Shown in pieces: positions 18,161 through 26,282 of a DNA stretch of 64,000 nucleotides (positions are counted from its first letter, which is position 1; each line of letters opens with the position of its first letter). The stretch is taken from positions 14,609 through 78,608 of the forward strand of contig CAZVWF010000003.1 in NCBI GenBank assembly GCA_964630795.1, written 5' to 3'. A model generated the notes under the pieces. The model ran no database searches, had not been told where the DNA came from, and saw nothing but the letters and a program-made list of their open reading frames with translations. Made by a program: the position numbers and the translations under genes. Source of the DNA: SZUA-117 sp964630795. GTDB taxonomy: Bacteria; Pseudomonadota; Gammaproteobacteria; Steroidobacterales; Woeseiaceae.

Positions 18161-19256
18161 ATGGAAACCAGTCAGATCAGGCAAAGAATTGAGAACCTTG
18201 CGGAACGCACCGGTGCGTTAAGGGGGTACCTTTGACTATGACGGCAAGTCGGAGCGACTGACCGAGGTTCAGCGCGAGCTTGAAGAGCCGGACGTATGGA
18301 ATGAGCCGGACCGCGCGCAGGCGCTCGGGCAGGAGCGGGCTCAGCTCGAAAGCGTCGTGGTTACCCTGGATACGCTGGGTGCCGGTATCGCGGACGCTGG
18401 TGAGTTGCTCGAAATGGCCGCCGAAGAATGTGATGAGGCGACCGTCTCCGAGCTTGTCGCAGACCTTGATGGTTTTGAACAGCAATTAGCCAGCCTGGAG
18501 TTCCGGCGGATGTTCTCCGGCGAACTCGACGCCAATGATGCGTTTCTCGATATTCAGTCCGGCGCCGGTGGCACGGAAGCACAGGACTGGGCCGAGATGT
18601 TGCTCAGGATGTACCTTCGCTGGGCCGAAGCGCATGGCTTCAAGGCTGAAATCATCGAGGCGTCTGCCGGTGAGGTGGCTGGCCTGAAGAGCGCGACGGT
18701 CAGGGTTGCAGGCGAATACGCATACGGCTGGCTGCGAACTGAAACCGGTGTGCATCGACTGGTTCGCAAGTCCCCCTTTGATTCCGGGAACAGGCGGCAT
18801 ACGTCTTTCGCATCCGTGTTCGTGTCACCGGAAGTCAACGATGACATCGACATCGAAGTCGACCCTTCCGATCTGCGCATCGATGTCTATCGCGCCAGCG
18901 GTGCGGGCGGGCAGCATGTCAACCGCACGGAATCCGCGGTCCGAATTACGCACCTGCCGACCAATATCGTCGTGCAGTGCCAGAATGATCGTTCGCAACA
19001 CAAGAACAAGGCGACGGCAATGAAGCAGCTAAAGGCCAGGCTCTATGAACTCGAGTTGCAGAATCGGCGTGCGAAGGCGTCGGAAGTCGAGGACAGCAAG
19101 GCGGATGTCGGCTGGGGAAGCCAGATTCGCTCCTACGTGCTTGACCAGAGCCGCATCAAGGATTTGCGCACGGGCGTAGAAACCGGTAACACTCAGGCAG
19201 TGCTGGATGGCGCACTGGACAATTTTATCGAAGCCAGCCTCAAACAGGGACTCTAA
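18161..19256 (+). CDS. prfB: peptide chain release factor 2, programmed +1 frameshift
   Basis: Releases peptides at UGA and UAA. Codons 1-24 run from ATG 18161 to CTT 18230-18232, then hit an in-frame UGA (18233-18235). A +1 shift resumes at GAC 18234 and continues to 19256, giving 364 residues (E. coli 365). Post-shift sequence RGYL^DYDGKSERLTEVQREL aligns with E. coli RF2. Anticodon-mimic SPF lies in RKSPFDS, and the peptidyl-tRNA hydrolysis motif in GAGGQHVNRTES. The gene should be annotated as a join (18161-18232, 18234-19256). It abuts lysS with no spacer. Confidence 0.97.
18221..18236 (+). promoter_or_regulatory. prfB autoregulatory +1 frameshift site
   Basis: AGGGGG (18221-18226) acts as an internal Shine-Dalgarno three bases before the slippery CTT TGA C (18230-18236). 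Spacing and sequence match the E. coli prfB element, in which low RF2 lets the ribosome pause at UGA and slip +1. This makes RF2 synthesis self-limiting. Confidence 0.95.
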
Positions 19257-20762
19257 GTGGCGGAAGAAAAATCCAAGCGGGACGAAAATACGCTGATTGC
19301 GGAACGTCGCCGTAAGCTCGATGCATTGCGTGAAGCAGGTAATGCGTTTCCGAACGATTTTCGTCGTAACGCGCTGGCTGAAGAATTGCGGCAAAGCTAT
19401 GACCGGCACGAGGACGAACAGCTGCGGGAAGAGGATGTGCACGTCTGCGTATCCGGGCGGATGATGGCAAAGCGCGTGATGGGCAAGGCCAGTTTCATCA
19501 AGTTGCAGGACCGTACCGGGCAAATCCAGGTGCGGCTCGAACGTGATCGGCTGCCGGACGGCGTTTACGCTGCCTTCAAGAAGTGGGATGTCGGCGATAT
19601 CCTCGGTGCGTCGGGGACGCTGTTCAAGACAAAAACCGGCGAGCTGACTGTGATGGCAGAAGAGCTTCGCTTGCTGACGAAGTCATTGCGGCCGCTCCCC
19701 GAAAAATTTCATGGGCTGAGCGACCAGGAGACGCGATACCGAAGACGGTATCTCGATCTCATCATGAATGAGGACAGCCGCGATATTTTCCGCAAGCGGT
19801 CGGCCGTCATCGCCTATATTCGCGCCTTCCTCGATGCACAGGACTACCTGGAAGTCGAAACGCCGATGATGCAGACGACGGCCGGCGGCGCAATCGCCCG
19901 GCCTTTCACCACGCATCACAATTCGCTCGATATGTCGTTGTTTCTGCGTGTCGCGCCGGAACTTAATCTCAAGCGGCTGACGGTTGGCGGCTTCGAGCGG
20001 GTCTATGAGATCAACCGCAATTTCCGCAATGAAGGCGTTTCGACACAGCACAATCCTGAATTCACGATGCTCGAACTGTATCGTGCCTATGCGGATTACG
20101 AAGACCTCATCGCGATGATCGAGGCGATGTTGAAAGGCATGTCGCAGTCGATTCTGGGCACGGAGCAGGTAGACTACCAGGGCGAACACTACGACTTCGG
20201 GAAGCCTTTTGAGCGCATGACTGTCGAGGAGGTTGTCTTGAAGTACAACCCGGAGTTCGATCCTGCAAAACTACGGGACCGGGACTACCTGGCGGATTTC
20301 GCCCGCAAACTGGGTATCAGCGTGGAAGACGGTTACGGCAGTGGTAAATTGCTGATCGAAATCTTCGAGAAGACGGGCGAGGATCAGCTGCGTCAGCCAA
20401 CCTTCGTGATCCAGTACCCGACCGAAGTGTCGCCCTTGTCCCGGCGCAACGACGACGATCCCTTCGTAACCGATCGCTTTGAACTCTTTATTGGTGGGCG
20501 GGAAATTGCCAACGGTTTTTCGGAATTGAATGATCCGGAGGACCAGGAAGCGCGTTTCCGGGCGCAGGCGACCAATCGGGAGGCGGGCGATGAAGAGGCG
20601 CTGCAATATGATGCAGATTACATTCGCGCGCTTGAATATGGATTGCCTCCGACGGCAGGACTCGGTCTCGGGGTCGATCGCCTGGTGATGCTGCTGACGA
20701 ATTCACCGTCCATTCGCGACGTGCTGTTATTTCCCCACATGCGCCACGAAGCGACGTCCTGA
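19257..20762 (+). CDS. lysS: lysyl-tRNA synthetase, class II
   Basis: Charges tRNA(Lys). An N-terminal OB-fold anticodon-binding domain (VCVSGRMMAKRVMGKASFIK) precedes the class II catalytic core: motif 1 around the block RSAVIAYIRAFLDAQDYLEVETP, motif 2 YEINRNFRNEGVSTQHNPEFT and motif 3 GLPPTAGLGLGVDRLVMLL. Length is 501 aa (505 in E. coli). GTG 19257 is the base immediately after the prfB stop, so initiation is probably coupled to RF2 termination. The ending LLFPHMRHEATS is close to the family norm. Confidence 0.97.
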   Translation: MAEEKSKRDENTLIAERRRKLDALREAGNAFPNDFRRNALAEELRQSYDRHEDEQLREEDVHVCVSGRMMAKRVMGKASFIKLQDRTGQIQVRLERDRLPDGVYAAFKKWDVGDILGASGTLFKTKTGELTVMAEELRLLTKSLRPLPEKFHGLSDQETRYRRRYLDLIMNEDSRDIFRKRSAVIAYIRAFLDAQDYLEVETPMMQTTAGGAIARPFTTHHNSLDMSLFLRVAPELNLKRLTVGGFERVYEINRNFRNEGVSTQHNPEFTMLELYRAYADYEDLIAMIEAMLKGMSQSILGTEQVDYQGEHYDFGKPFERMTVEEVVLKYNPEFDPAKLRDRDYLADFARKLGISVEDGYGSGKLLIEIFEKTGEDQLRQPTFVIQYPTEVSPLSRRNDDDPFVTDRFELFIGGREIANGFSELNDPEDQEARFRAQATNREAGDEEALQYDADYIRALEYGLPPTAGLGLGVDRLVMLLTNSPSIRDVLLFPHMRHEATS

Positions 20763-21072
20763 TCGGGCCAGCCCAGGGCTCGTGCTTACCCGTATCAAAC
20801 CGACCGGTGTTTTACGGGTCGGCGTCGTCGCCGGGTGGGTCCGTCGAGGCAGGCAATGGCTCCGCTGCCTTATTCTCTGTTGATTTTTTCCGGGGCGTGA
20901 ATGCCAGGTGCGATTGGTTTGTCGGGGCGCAATAGCCAATCGGGAAATCAGGAAGCACGCCGTTCTATACTGCAAACGGACCAGCTGCAGGGCGCAAAGA
21001 CGATATTTGGCGTATACGGGCGGTCGGTGGTGTGCAGGTTGTCACCGAAGCACAGCCCCAAGGCGACGGGCG
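20763..21072. other. convergent intergenic region between lysS and ygfZ, no gene seen
   Basis: This 310-bp gap holds no open frame that looks coding on either strand. Two weak hairpins are visible: CCGACC/GGTCGG (20800-20805 / 20817-20822) and AGGCAG/CTGCCT (20847-20852 / 20865-20870). The second is followed 14 bases later by a run of six T (20884-20889), which could help stop lysS transcripts. A further inverted pair CGATTGG/CCAATCG lies near 20910-20942. Nothing here is a textbook terminator. Confidence 0.5.
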
Positions 21073-21765
21073 CTAGAGCGAGTACGGGAGCGGTTGAGGC
21101 TCGATCCTCACGTCGCCGACTTGAAGCACCTGTTCGTGGTGATCGATGGGCGTAACGGCCAGCAAATCCCGACCGACGACATTGACGACGCTGCCGATAT
21201 TGCGTTCGCCATCGGAAACGTCGGCGCCTACGTCGATATCATCGTTGCTGGCGATGTAGCGCATCATTCTGCGCTTGCTCTTCCCGCGGTGTTCGGTGCG
21301 GGCGACAATTTCCTGACCTGTGTAGCAGCCTTTGGTGAAACTGATCGTATCCAGTTTGTCCAGGTTCAGCATGTGAGGCGTGAATGCTTCGGTGTTCCGG
21401 GCGTCGATGTGAGGAATGCCGGCTTCTATCAGTGCCAGCGGGTCGCATTCATCGGGTGCGAGCAACCGGCTTCCGTCACCTTCGCTAATGCTCATCTCGA
21501 CTTTCGAGCGAAAGCGATACATCAGTAAAGTCTTGTGGACTTTGTCGAGCATATCGGCAGGGATGATCATTGCGATGCCGCTTTCGGTCGCCACCAGCCG
21601 GGCGACAACAATCACCCGTCCCCCGGCCGTGCACCACGCGGCCAGCAATCGATCGGCCCCGTCCAGCCGTGCAACATCCTGCGTGAGTTGGCCCTGCAAA
21701 AATTCGACGGCATCCGCACCGCTAAAGTCAATTACTCTGTACAACTCGATATCTACCTCTGGCAT
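21073..21765 (-). CDS. ygfZ: folate-binding Fe-S cluster maturation protein YgfZ
   Basis: Tetrahydrofolate-dependent helper for some iron-sulfur enzymes, including succinate dehydrogenase. The signature KGCYTGQE is at residues 145-152, and the GcvT-like N-terminal half contains DFSGADAVEFLQGQLTQDV. It has 230 aa, clearly shorter than E. coli YgfZ (326); the C-terminal barrel is reduced. It is divergent from the SDH module, with only 9 bp between its start and the first gene of that operon, so their promoters must overlap coding sequence. Confidence 0.9.
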   Translation of the reverse strand: MPEVDIELYRVIDFSGADAVEFLQGQLTQDVARLDGADRLLAAWCTAGGRVIVVARLVATESGIAMIIPADMLDKVHKTLLMYRFRSKVEMSISEGDGSRLLAPDECDPLALIEAGIPHIDARNTEAFTPHMLNLDKLDTISFTKGCYTGQEIVARTEHRGKSKRRMMRYIASNDDIDVGADVSDGERNIGSVVNVVGRDLLAVTPIDHHEQVLQVGDVRIEPQPLPYSL

Positions 21766-21774
21766 ACTTCGCGG

Positions 21775-21966
21775 ATGACTGACGAAACCCGTGAAACACC
21801 TGTTCCTGAGGGCGCCGCTGTCAATCCCGACGACGAGAGTCGTAATGATAACGCGGACCCGCTGTCCGGGGCGCGTGTTCGGGAAAAAGAGATCGGTGGT
21901 CGAGGTGGGCCGGATCCGACCCGCTATGGCGATTGGGAGAAAAACGGCCGTTGCATCGATTTTTGA
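21775..21966 (+). CDS. SDHAF4 / DUF1674 succinate dehydrogenase assembly factor
   Basis: A 63-residue protein with a disordered acidic N-terminus and the family signature EIGGRGGPDPTRYGDWEKNG followed by RCIDF at the extreme C-terminus (residues 39-63). In mitochondria SDHAF4 binds flavinylated SdhA, protects it and promotes its pairing with SdhB. Lying 40 bp before sdhC is strong context for the same role here. ATG 21775 starts just before MTDETRETP; upstream frame is antisense to ygfZ. Confidence 0.9.
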   Translation: MTDETRETPVPEGAAVNPDDESRNDNADPLSGARVREKEIGGRGGPDPTRYGDWEKNGRCIDF

Positions 21967-22006
21967 TGTCGATTTGCGGCCGGGAAATGCTTAGGGAAGG
22001 CAGTCA

Positions 22007-22381
22007 ATGAGTACAGAAGAGCGTCCGCTCTCACCACACCTGTCAATCTATCGCTGGCCTGTCACGATGACCTTGTCGATCCTTCACCGGATGACCGGGG
22101 TTGCGCTGTCGGTCGGTCTGATCGTTTACGTGTTGTGGCTGGAATCGATTGCCTACGACTTCATCCCGTTTGAGGGCGTCGCAGCCGTCATGAGCAGTTG
22201 GACAGGCCAGCTCATGTTACTCGGGTGGTGTTTTTCCTTCTTTTTTCATCTATGTAATGGTGTCCGCCACCTGGTGTGGGACACCGGCCGCTTGTTCGAG
22301 AAAAAACAGGTGGATCAGTCGGCATGGGTCGTGCTGATCGCGAGCATCGTGCTCACAGCCGTCTACTGGATTACATTTTAG
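22007..22381 (+). CDS. sdhC: succinate dehydrogenase cytochrome b556 subunit
   Basis: Membrane anchor that helps bind heme b and ubiquinone. RPLSPHLSIYRWPVTMTLSI with ILHRMTGVAL at residues 5-32, three membrane helices and HLCNGVRHLVWDTG (heme-ligand histidine region) are typical. The N-terminal motif resembles alphaproteobacterial and mitochondrial SdhC rather than E. coli SdhC. A GGGAAGG ribosome-binding site lies upstream of ATG 22007. 124 aa, normal size. Confidence 0.95.
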   Translation: MSTEERPLSPHLSIYRWPVTMTLSILHRMTGVALSVGLIVYVLWLESIAYDFIPFEGVAAVMSSWTGQLMLLGWCFSFFFHLCNGVRHLVWDTGRLFEKKQVDQSAWVVLIASIVLTAVYWITF

Positions 22382-22391
22382 GAGCCCGGGT

Positions 22392-22778
22392 ATGCCCTTA
22401 CGATCGCCATTGTCCTGGGCACTTGGATCGGGATCTGCCAGGGAAGGTACAGATCACTGGTGGATGCAACGCGTTACTTCCGTTGCGCTCCTCTTGCTCG
22501 GCGCCTGGTTCCTGATCAGCGTTCGCGGTGTCGTCAGTTTCCAGGAAGCGGATCTCTATGCCTGGGTCGCATACCCCGTGAATGCTGTGATGTTGCTGTT
22601 ATTGTCGGTCACTCTGAGCTGGCACTCGATGCTCGGCGTGCAGGTGGTCATTGAGGACTACGTGCATGGACCGGCGATCAAGGTTGTGTCCCTGGTGCTC
22701 AACAAGTTCGTGCATGTCTTTTTTGGTCTAGCGGCCGTCTTTGCGGTATTGACCGTGTCCCTGGGTGGTTCTGCATGA
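22392..22778 (+). CDS. sdhD: succinate dehydrogenase hydrophobic membrane anchor subunit
   Basis: Second membrane anchor of complex II. DHWWMQRVTSVALLLLGAWF near the N-terminus, WHSMLGVQVVIEDYVHG (heme/quinone-site region with conserved histidine) and three hydrophobic helices identify it. It has 128 residues, with AGGAG 8 bases before ATG 22392. The last 4 bases overlap the start of sdhA. Confidence 0.95.
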   Translation: MPLRSPLSWALGSGSAREGTDHWWMQRVTSVALLLLGAWFLISVRGVVSFQEADLYAWVAYPVNAVMLLLLSVTLSWHSMLGVQVVIEDYVHGPAIKVVSLVLNKFVHVFFGLAAVFAVLTVSLGGSA

Positions 22779-24559
22779 GCGACTACGAATTTGTCGATCA
22801 TTCCTGCGACGTTGTTGTCATAGGTGCCGGCGGTGCCGGTCTGCGCGCGACCTTGGGGCTCGCCGAAGCGGGTTTCCGAACTGCCTGTGTTACCAAGGTA
22901 TTTCCGACTCGCAGTCATACCGTTGCTGCGCAGGGCGGAATCAGTGCGGCGCTTGGCAACATGGGCGAGGACGACTGGCGCTGGCATATGTACGACACGG
23001 TCAAAGGGTCGGACTGGCTTGGCGACCAGGATGCGATCGAGTACATGTGCAAGGAAGCACCGGATGCGGTCATCGAACTCGAACATTACGGCGTACCGTT
23101 TTCGCGTACCGAGGATGGCAGGATTTATCAGCGCCCTTTCGGCGGTATGACGACCCGTTACGGCGAGGGGACAGCCCAGCGCACCTGCGCGGCTGCGGAT
23201 CGAACCGGGCACGCAATGTTGCACACGCTTTACCAGCAATCGCTAAAGCATGATGCCGAGTTTTATATCGAGTACTTTGCCGTTGATCTGATCATGGAGG
23301 ACGGTGCTTGCCGTGGCGTGGTGGCCATCGATCTTGCCACCGGTCGTTTGCACCGCTTTCGATCGCACCAGGGCATTCTCGCGACGGGAGGCTACGGCCG
23401 GGCCGATTTCTCCTGTACCTCGGCACATACCTGCACGGGCGACGGTAATGCCATGGTGTTGCGTGCCGGGCTGCCATTGCAGGACATGGAGTTTGTCCAG
23501 TTTCACCCAACGGGTATCTATGGGGCCGGTTGCCTGATCACCGAAGGTGCGCGAGGTGAGGGCGGTTACCTGACGAACTCAGAGGGCGAACGATTCATGG
23601 AGCGGTATGCGCCGAATGCCAAGGACCTGGCTTCGCGCGACGTTGTTAGCCGGTCGATGACCATTGAAATTGGCGAGGGTCGTGGCGTCGGTGGCGAGCA
23701 AGACCATATTCACCTGCACCTTGAGCATCTCGGTCCGGAAGTGATCGATGAGCGGTTGCCCGGCATAGCTGAGTCGGCAAGAATATTTGCGGGCGTCGAC
23801 GTCAATAAAGAGCCCATACCCGTGTTACCGACTGTCCATTACAACATGGGCGGTATTCCAACCAACTACGCAGGCGAGGTCGTCACCCTGAAAGACGGTG
23901 ACCCTGAATCGGTTGTTCCCGGTCTCATGGCCATCGGCGAGGCAGCCTGCGTATCCGTGCACGGTGCCAACCGGCTGGGTTCCAATTCATTGCTGGACCT
24001 CGTCGTATTCGGCCGTTCGGCCGCTCATCATTGTACCGACACGATGAAACCGGGCGCTCGACACAAGGAACTGCCGGTCGACGCGGGACAGAACAGTGTC
24101 GAACGAATCGATACCCTGCGTAACGCGGATGGTGCGCGCGGCACGGCCGGGATTCGCCTGGAAATGCAGCGCATCATGCAGGGTCATGCTGCCGTATTCC
24201 GAACAGGTGAATCGCTGGACGAAGGTGTTGAAAAGCTGAGGACCACCTACGAAAGCTTTGCGGATGTATCCGTCGCGGACCGCTCACTGATCTGGAATAC
24301 CGATCTCATTGAAACCCTGGAGCTCGAAAACCTGCTGCAGAACGCACGCACGACCATCGAGTCCGCAGCGCGGCGCCTGGAAAGTCGCGGTGCACATGCG
24401 CGCGAAGACTATCCGGAGCGTGATGACGAGCAATGGATGAAACATACCCTGTCCTGGCTTGCCGATGACGGCGCAGTTTCTTTCGGTGATCGTCCGGTGC
24501 ATGCTGAAACGTTGACCGACGAGGTCGAAGCAATTCCGCCGAAAGCGCGGGTTTACTAA
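22775..24559 (+). CDS. sdhA: succinate dehydrogenase flavoprotein subunit
   Basis: Oxidises succinate to fumarate with covalently bound FAD. The dinucleotide fold VVVIGAGGAGLRA is at residues 13-25. The flavin-linking histidine is His48 in SHTVAAQGG. Active-site stretches QFHPTGIYGAGCLITEGARG and HGANRLGSNSLLDLVVFGR are intact. It has 594 aa (588 in E. coli) and overlaps sdhD by 4 bases. SdhE and SDHAF4 genes in the same operon are the expected flavinylation and maturation helpers. Confidence 0.97.
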   Translation: MSDYEFVDHSCDVVVIGAGGAGLRATLGLAEAGFRTACVTKVFPTRSHTVAAQGGISAALGNMGEDDWRWHMYDTVKGSDWLGDQDAIEYMCKEAPDAVIELEHYGVPFSRTEDGRIYQRPFGGMTTRYGEGTAQRTCAAADRTGHAMLHTLYQQSLKHDAEFYIEYFAVDLIMEDGACRGVVAIDLATGRLHRFRSHQGILATGGYGRADFSCTSAHTCTGDGNAMVLRAGLPLQDMEFVQFHPTGIYGAGCLITEGARGEGGYLTNSEGERFMERYAPNAKDLASRDVVSRSMTIEIGEGRGVGGEQDHIHLHLEHLGPEVIDERLPGIAESARIFAGVDVNKEPIPVLPTVHYNMGGIPTNYAGEVVTLKDGDPESVVPGLMAIGEAACVSVHGANRLGSNSLLDLVVFGRSAAHHCTDTMKPGARHKELPVDAGQNSVERIDTLRNADGARGTAGIRLEMQRIMQGHAAVFRTGESLDEGVEKLRTTYESFADVSVADRSLIWNTDLIETLELENLLQNARTTIESAARRLESRGAHAREDYPERDDEQWMKHTLSWLADDGAVSFGDRPVHAETLTDEVEAIPPKARVY

Positions 24560-24569
24560 GGAGTCTTCG

Positions 24570-25352
24570 TTGGCTGAGTTTACGCTGCCACCCAATTCTC
24601 GTATCAAGAAGGGCAAGCATTTTGCGGCCGATAGTGGCGCCGGCAATGTGCGGCGATTCGTCGTCTATCGCTTCGACCCGGACAGCGGTGAAAACCCGCG
24701 CATGGATACCTACGAGGTCGATATGGATCATTGCGGGCCGATGGTTCTGGACGCGCTGATCAAGATCAAGAACGAAGTCGATCCGACGCTGACGTTTCGA
24801 CGTTCCTGCCGCGAGGGCATTTGCGGTTCCTGCGCCATGAATGTCGATGGTCGCAATACGCTGGCCTGTACCGTCGCCTCCGAGAGCGTCAATGGGGATG
24901 TCAGGATTTATCCGCTGCCGCATATGGGCATTGTGAAAGATCTCGTCCCGGACCTGACCAATTTCTATGCGCAATATGCATCGATCAAGCCCTGGTTGCA
25001 GACCCGGATACCCGCACCGCCGGACAGTGAACGGCTGCAGAGCAAGGAAGAGCAGGAGCGCATCGACGAGCCGGCGGCGTGCATCCTTTGCGCGTGTTGT
25101 TCGACCAGTTGCCCGAGTTACTGGTGGAACAGCGATCGCTACCTGGGTCCGGCCGCTTTGCTTGCCGCCTATCGTTGGTTGGTCGACAGTCGTGACGAGG
25201 CGACCGGCGAGCGGCTGGATGATCTCGAGGACCCGTTCCGGCTGTATCGTTGCCATACGATCATGAATTGCACGAATACCTGTCCCAAGAATCTGAACCC
25301 GGCCAAGGCGATCGCCGAAACCAAGAAGATGCTGGCCGAAAGACGGCATTGA
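24570..25352 (+). CDS. sdhB: succinate dehydrogenase iron-sulfur subunit
   Basis: Carries the 2Fe-2S, 4Fe-4S and 3Fe-4S clusters between FAD and quinone. The plant-type ferredoxin motif SCREGICGSCAMN supplies Cys80, Cys85 and Cys88, with Cys100 as the fourth ligand; E. coli has aspartate where this has Cys88. The second-domain motifs are CILCACCSTSCPSYWW and CHTIMNCTNTCPKNLNP. 260 aa, with an N-terminal extension like mitochondrial and alphaproteobacterial proteins. The start is TTG 24570 with AAGGAG about 6 bases upstream. Confidence 0.96.
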   Translation: MAEFTLPPNSRIKKGKHFAADSGAGNVRRFVVYRFDPDSGENPRMDTYEVDMDHCGPMVLDALIKIKNEVDPTLTFRRSCREGICGSCAMNVDGRNTLACTVASESVNGDVRIYPLPHMGIVKDLVPDLTNFYAQYASIKPWLQTRIPAPPDSERLQSKEEQERIDEPAACILCACCSTSCPSYWWNSDRYLGPAALLAAYRWLVDSRDEATGERLDDLEDPFRLYRCHTIMNCTNTCPKNLNPAKAIAETKKMLAERRH

Positions 25353-25418
25353 TGAGCCCGTGCGCGTCAGGCCTGGACAAGCGAACGTGCCGCGAGCACA
25401 GAGGGCCACTGACGCCTG

Positions 25419-25658
25419 ATGTGCGATAAGAAACTCAAATGGCAGTGCAGACGGGGCATGCGCGAGCTCGATGTTCTGCTGACGGGCTGGTTTGAGGCAC
25501 ACTACGCGTCCGTGGACGATGCGGACAAATCTGCATTTCGCCGGCTTTTGTCGCTCCCGGACCCGGAACTCGCCAGTTATCTTCTGGCAGGAGAGAAAGC
25601 CATCGATCCGGAAATCGCACGTGTCGTCGACAGCATTCGGGGTAGTCCTTCACACTGA
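25419..25658 (+). CDS. sdhE: FAD assembly factor SdhE
   Basis: Small cytosolic protein (SDHAF2/YgfY family) that promotes covalent attachment of FAD to SdhA. The diagnostic RGMRELD is at residues 12-18, followed by a compact helical bundle ending in LPDPELASYLLAGE. It has 79 residues, a typical length. It lies 66 bp after sdhB and overlaps the next gene, as sdhE-ygfX pairs do in E. coli. Confidence 0.95.
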   Translation: MCDKKLKWQCRRGMRELDVLLTGWFEAHYASVDDADKSAFRRLLSLPDPELASYLLAGEKAIDPEIARVVDSIRGSPSH

Positions 25659-26079
25659 GCAAACGGGCCGGCAGGTCGTCTGCCTGAGCGGCATCGGTTT
25701 GATGTTGACGGGGATGGCGCTCATCCTGTCGCTGCCTTTCCCGACAAGTTCGCGAATAGCGCTTCTGTTGATCTGGCTGGCCGACTGTGGCCTGGCATTC
25801 CGCCGCCTGGCCATTGCGTGGCGGCAGGTGACTGCCATACGACTGGATGCCGAAGGTACTGTGCATACCGAGGCGCCCGACGGAAGACGCGTCCAGACCA
25901 CACTGGCAACTGGATCGACGGTTTGTCGACGTGTTGCCTGGCTCAGGTTCCGGCTCGCGGACGGCCGCCCGCATGCTGAACTACTGCTCGCCCGCGGTAC
26001 TGAGGCCCTCGCTTGGCACCGTTTCCAGCTCATCTGGCGGCTCTGCAGGGCAACTTTTGGTCATCCGGGCAGGGCTTGA
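25621..26079 (+). CDS. YgfX/CptA-like membrane protein
   Basis: Probable inner-membrane protein of 152 aa. Two hydrophobic helices (about residues 21-37 and 41-56) are followed by a beta-rich soluble part and an ending LAWHRFQLIWRLCRATF that resembles the WRxLR tail of YgfX-type proteins. Position directly after and overlapping sdhE matches the conserved sdhE-ygfX pair. GTG 25621 is the only good start before the first helix. E. coli YgfX (CptA) has been described as a toxin-like inhibitor of cytoskeletal proteins, but that role need not hold here. Sequence similarity is weak, so the call rests partly on context. Confidence 0.55.
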   Translation: MSSTAFGVVLHTEQTGRQVVCLSGIGLMLTGMALILSLPFPTSSRIALLLIWLADCGLAFRRLAIAWRQVTAIRLDAEGTVHTEAPDGRRVQTTLATGSTVCRRVAWLRFRLADGRPHAELLLARGTEALAWHRFQLIWRLCRATFGHPGRA

Positions 26080-26103
26080 TAACATTTCCGGCCACATTAG
26101 ACT
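26076..26103 (+). promoter_or_regulatory. candidate housekeeping promoter for rpoE (P1-like)
   Basis: TTGATA (26076-26081), a 16-base spacer and TAGACT (26098-26103) fit a sigma-70 type promoter moderately well. It overlaps the stop of the YgfX-like gene. Together with the sigma-E site about 100 bp downstream it mirrors the two-promoter arrangement of E. coli rpoE. Confidence 0.45.
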
Positions 26104-26200
26104 TCAGGCGATTCCCGAAGCACCCCGGGCGGGCCGGTTTGTCGGTCGGACCAGGGTGATATTTTGGTCAAATGAAACGATGCATGGCGCACCCATTCCA

Positions 26201-26227
26201 GAACTTTCCGCAGCGGCCCCGGTCTAT
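26201..26227 (+). promoter_or_regulatory. sigma-E type autoregulatory promoter of rpoE
   Basis: GAACTT (26201-26206), exactly 16 bases, then TCTAT (26223-26227) matches the sigma-E consensus GAACTT-N16-TCTGA closely and has the same spacing as the E. coli rpoE P2 promoter. Transcription would begin near 26233, leaving a leader of about 50 bases before the GTG start, with AAGGAG at 26268-26273. Confidence 0.75.
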
Positions 26228-26282
26228 GGTGGAGTTAGTGAAGTAGCCTCATTGCGCCGGTTCTGGCAAGGAGCCCGACGGC

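Noticed and set aside
18161..18360. In-frame stop near the 5' end of prfB as a sign of a pseudogene
   Set aside because: The stop is part of the RF2 programmed frameshift element, and the sequence on both sides aligns with RF2.
20908..21528. A 206-codon open frame on the plus strand
   Set aside because: It is antisense to ygfZ, whose KGCYTGQE signature and family match are clear; the plus-strand product has no recognisable motif.
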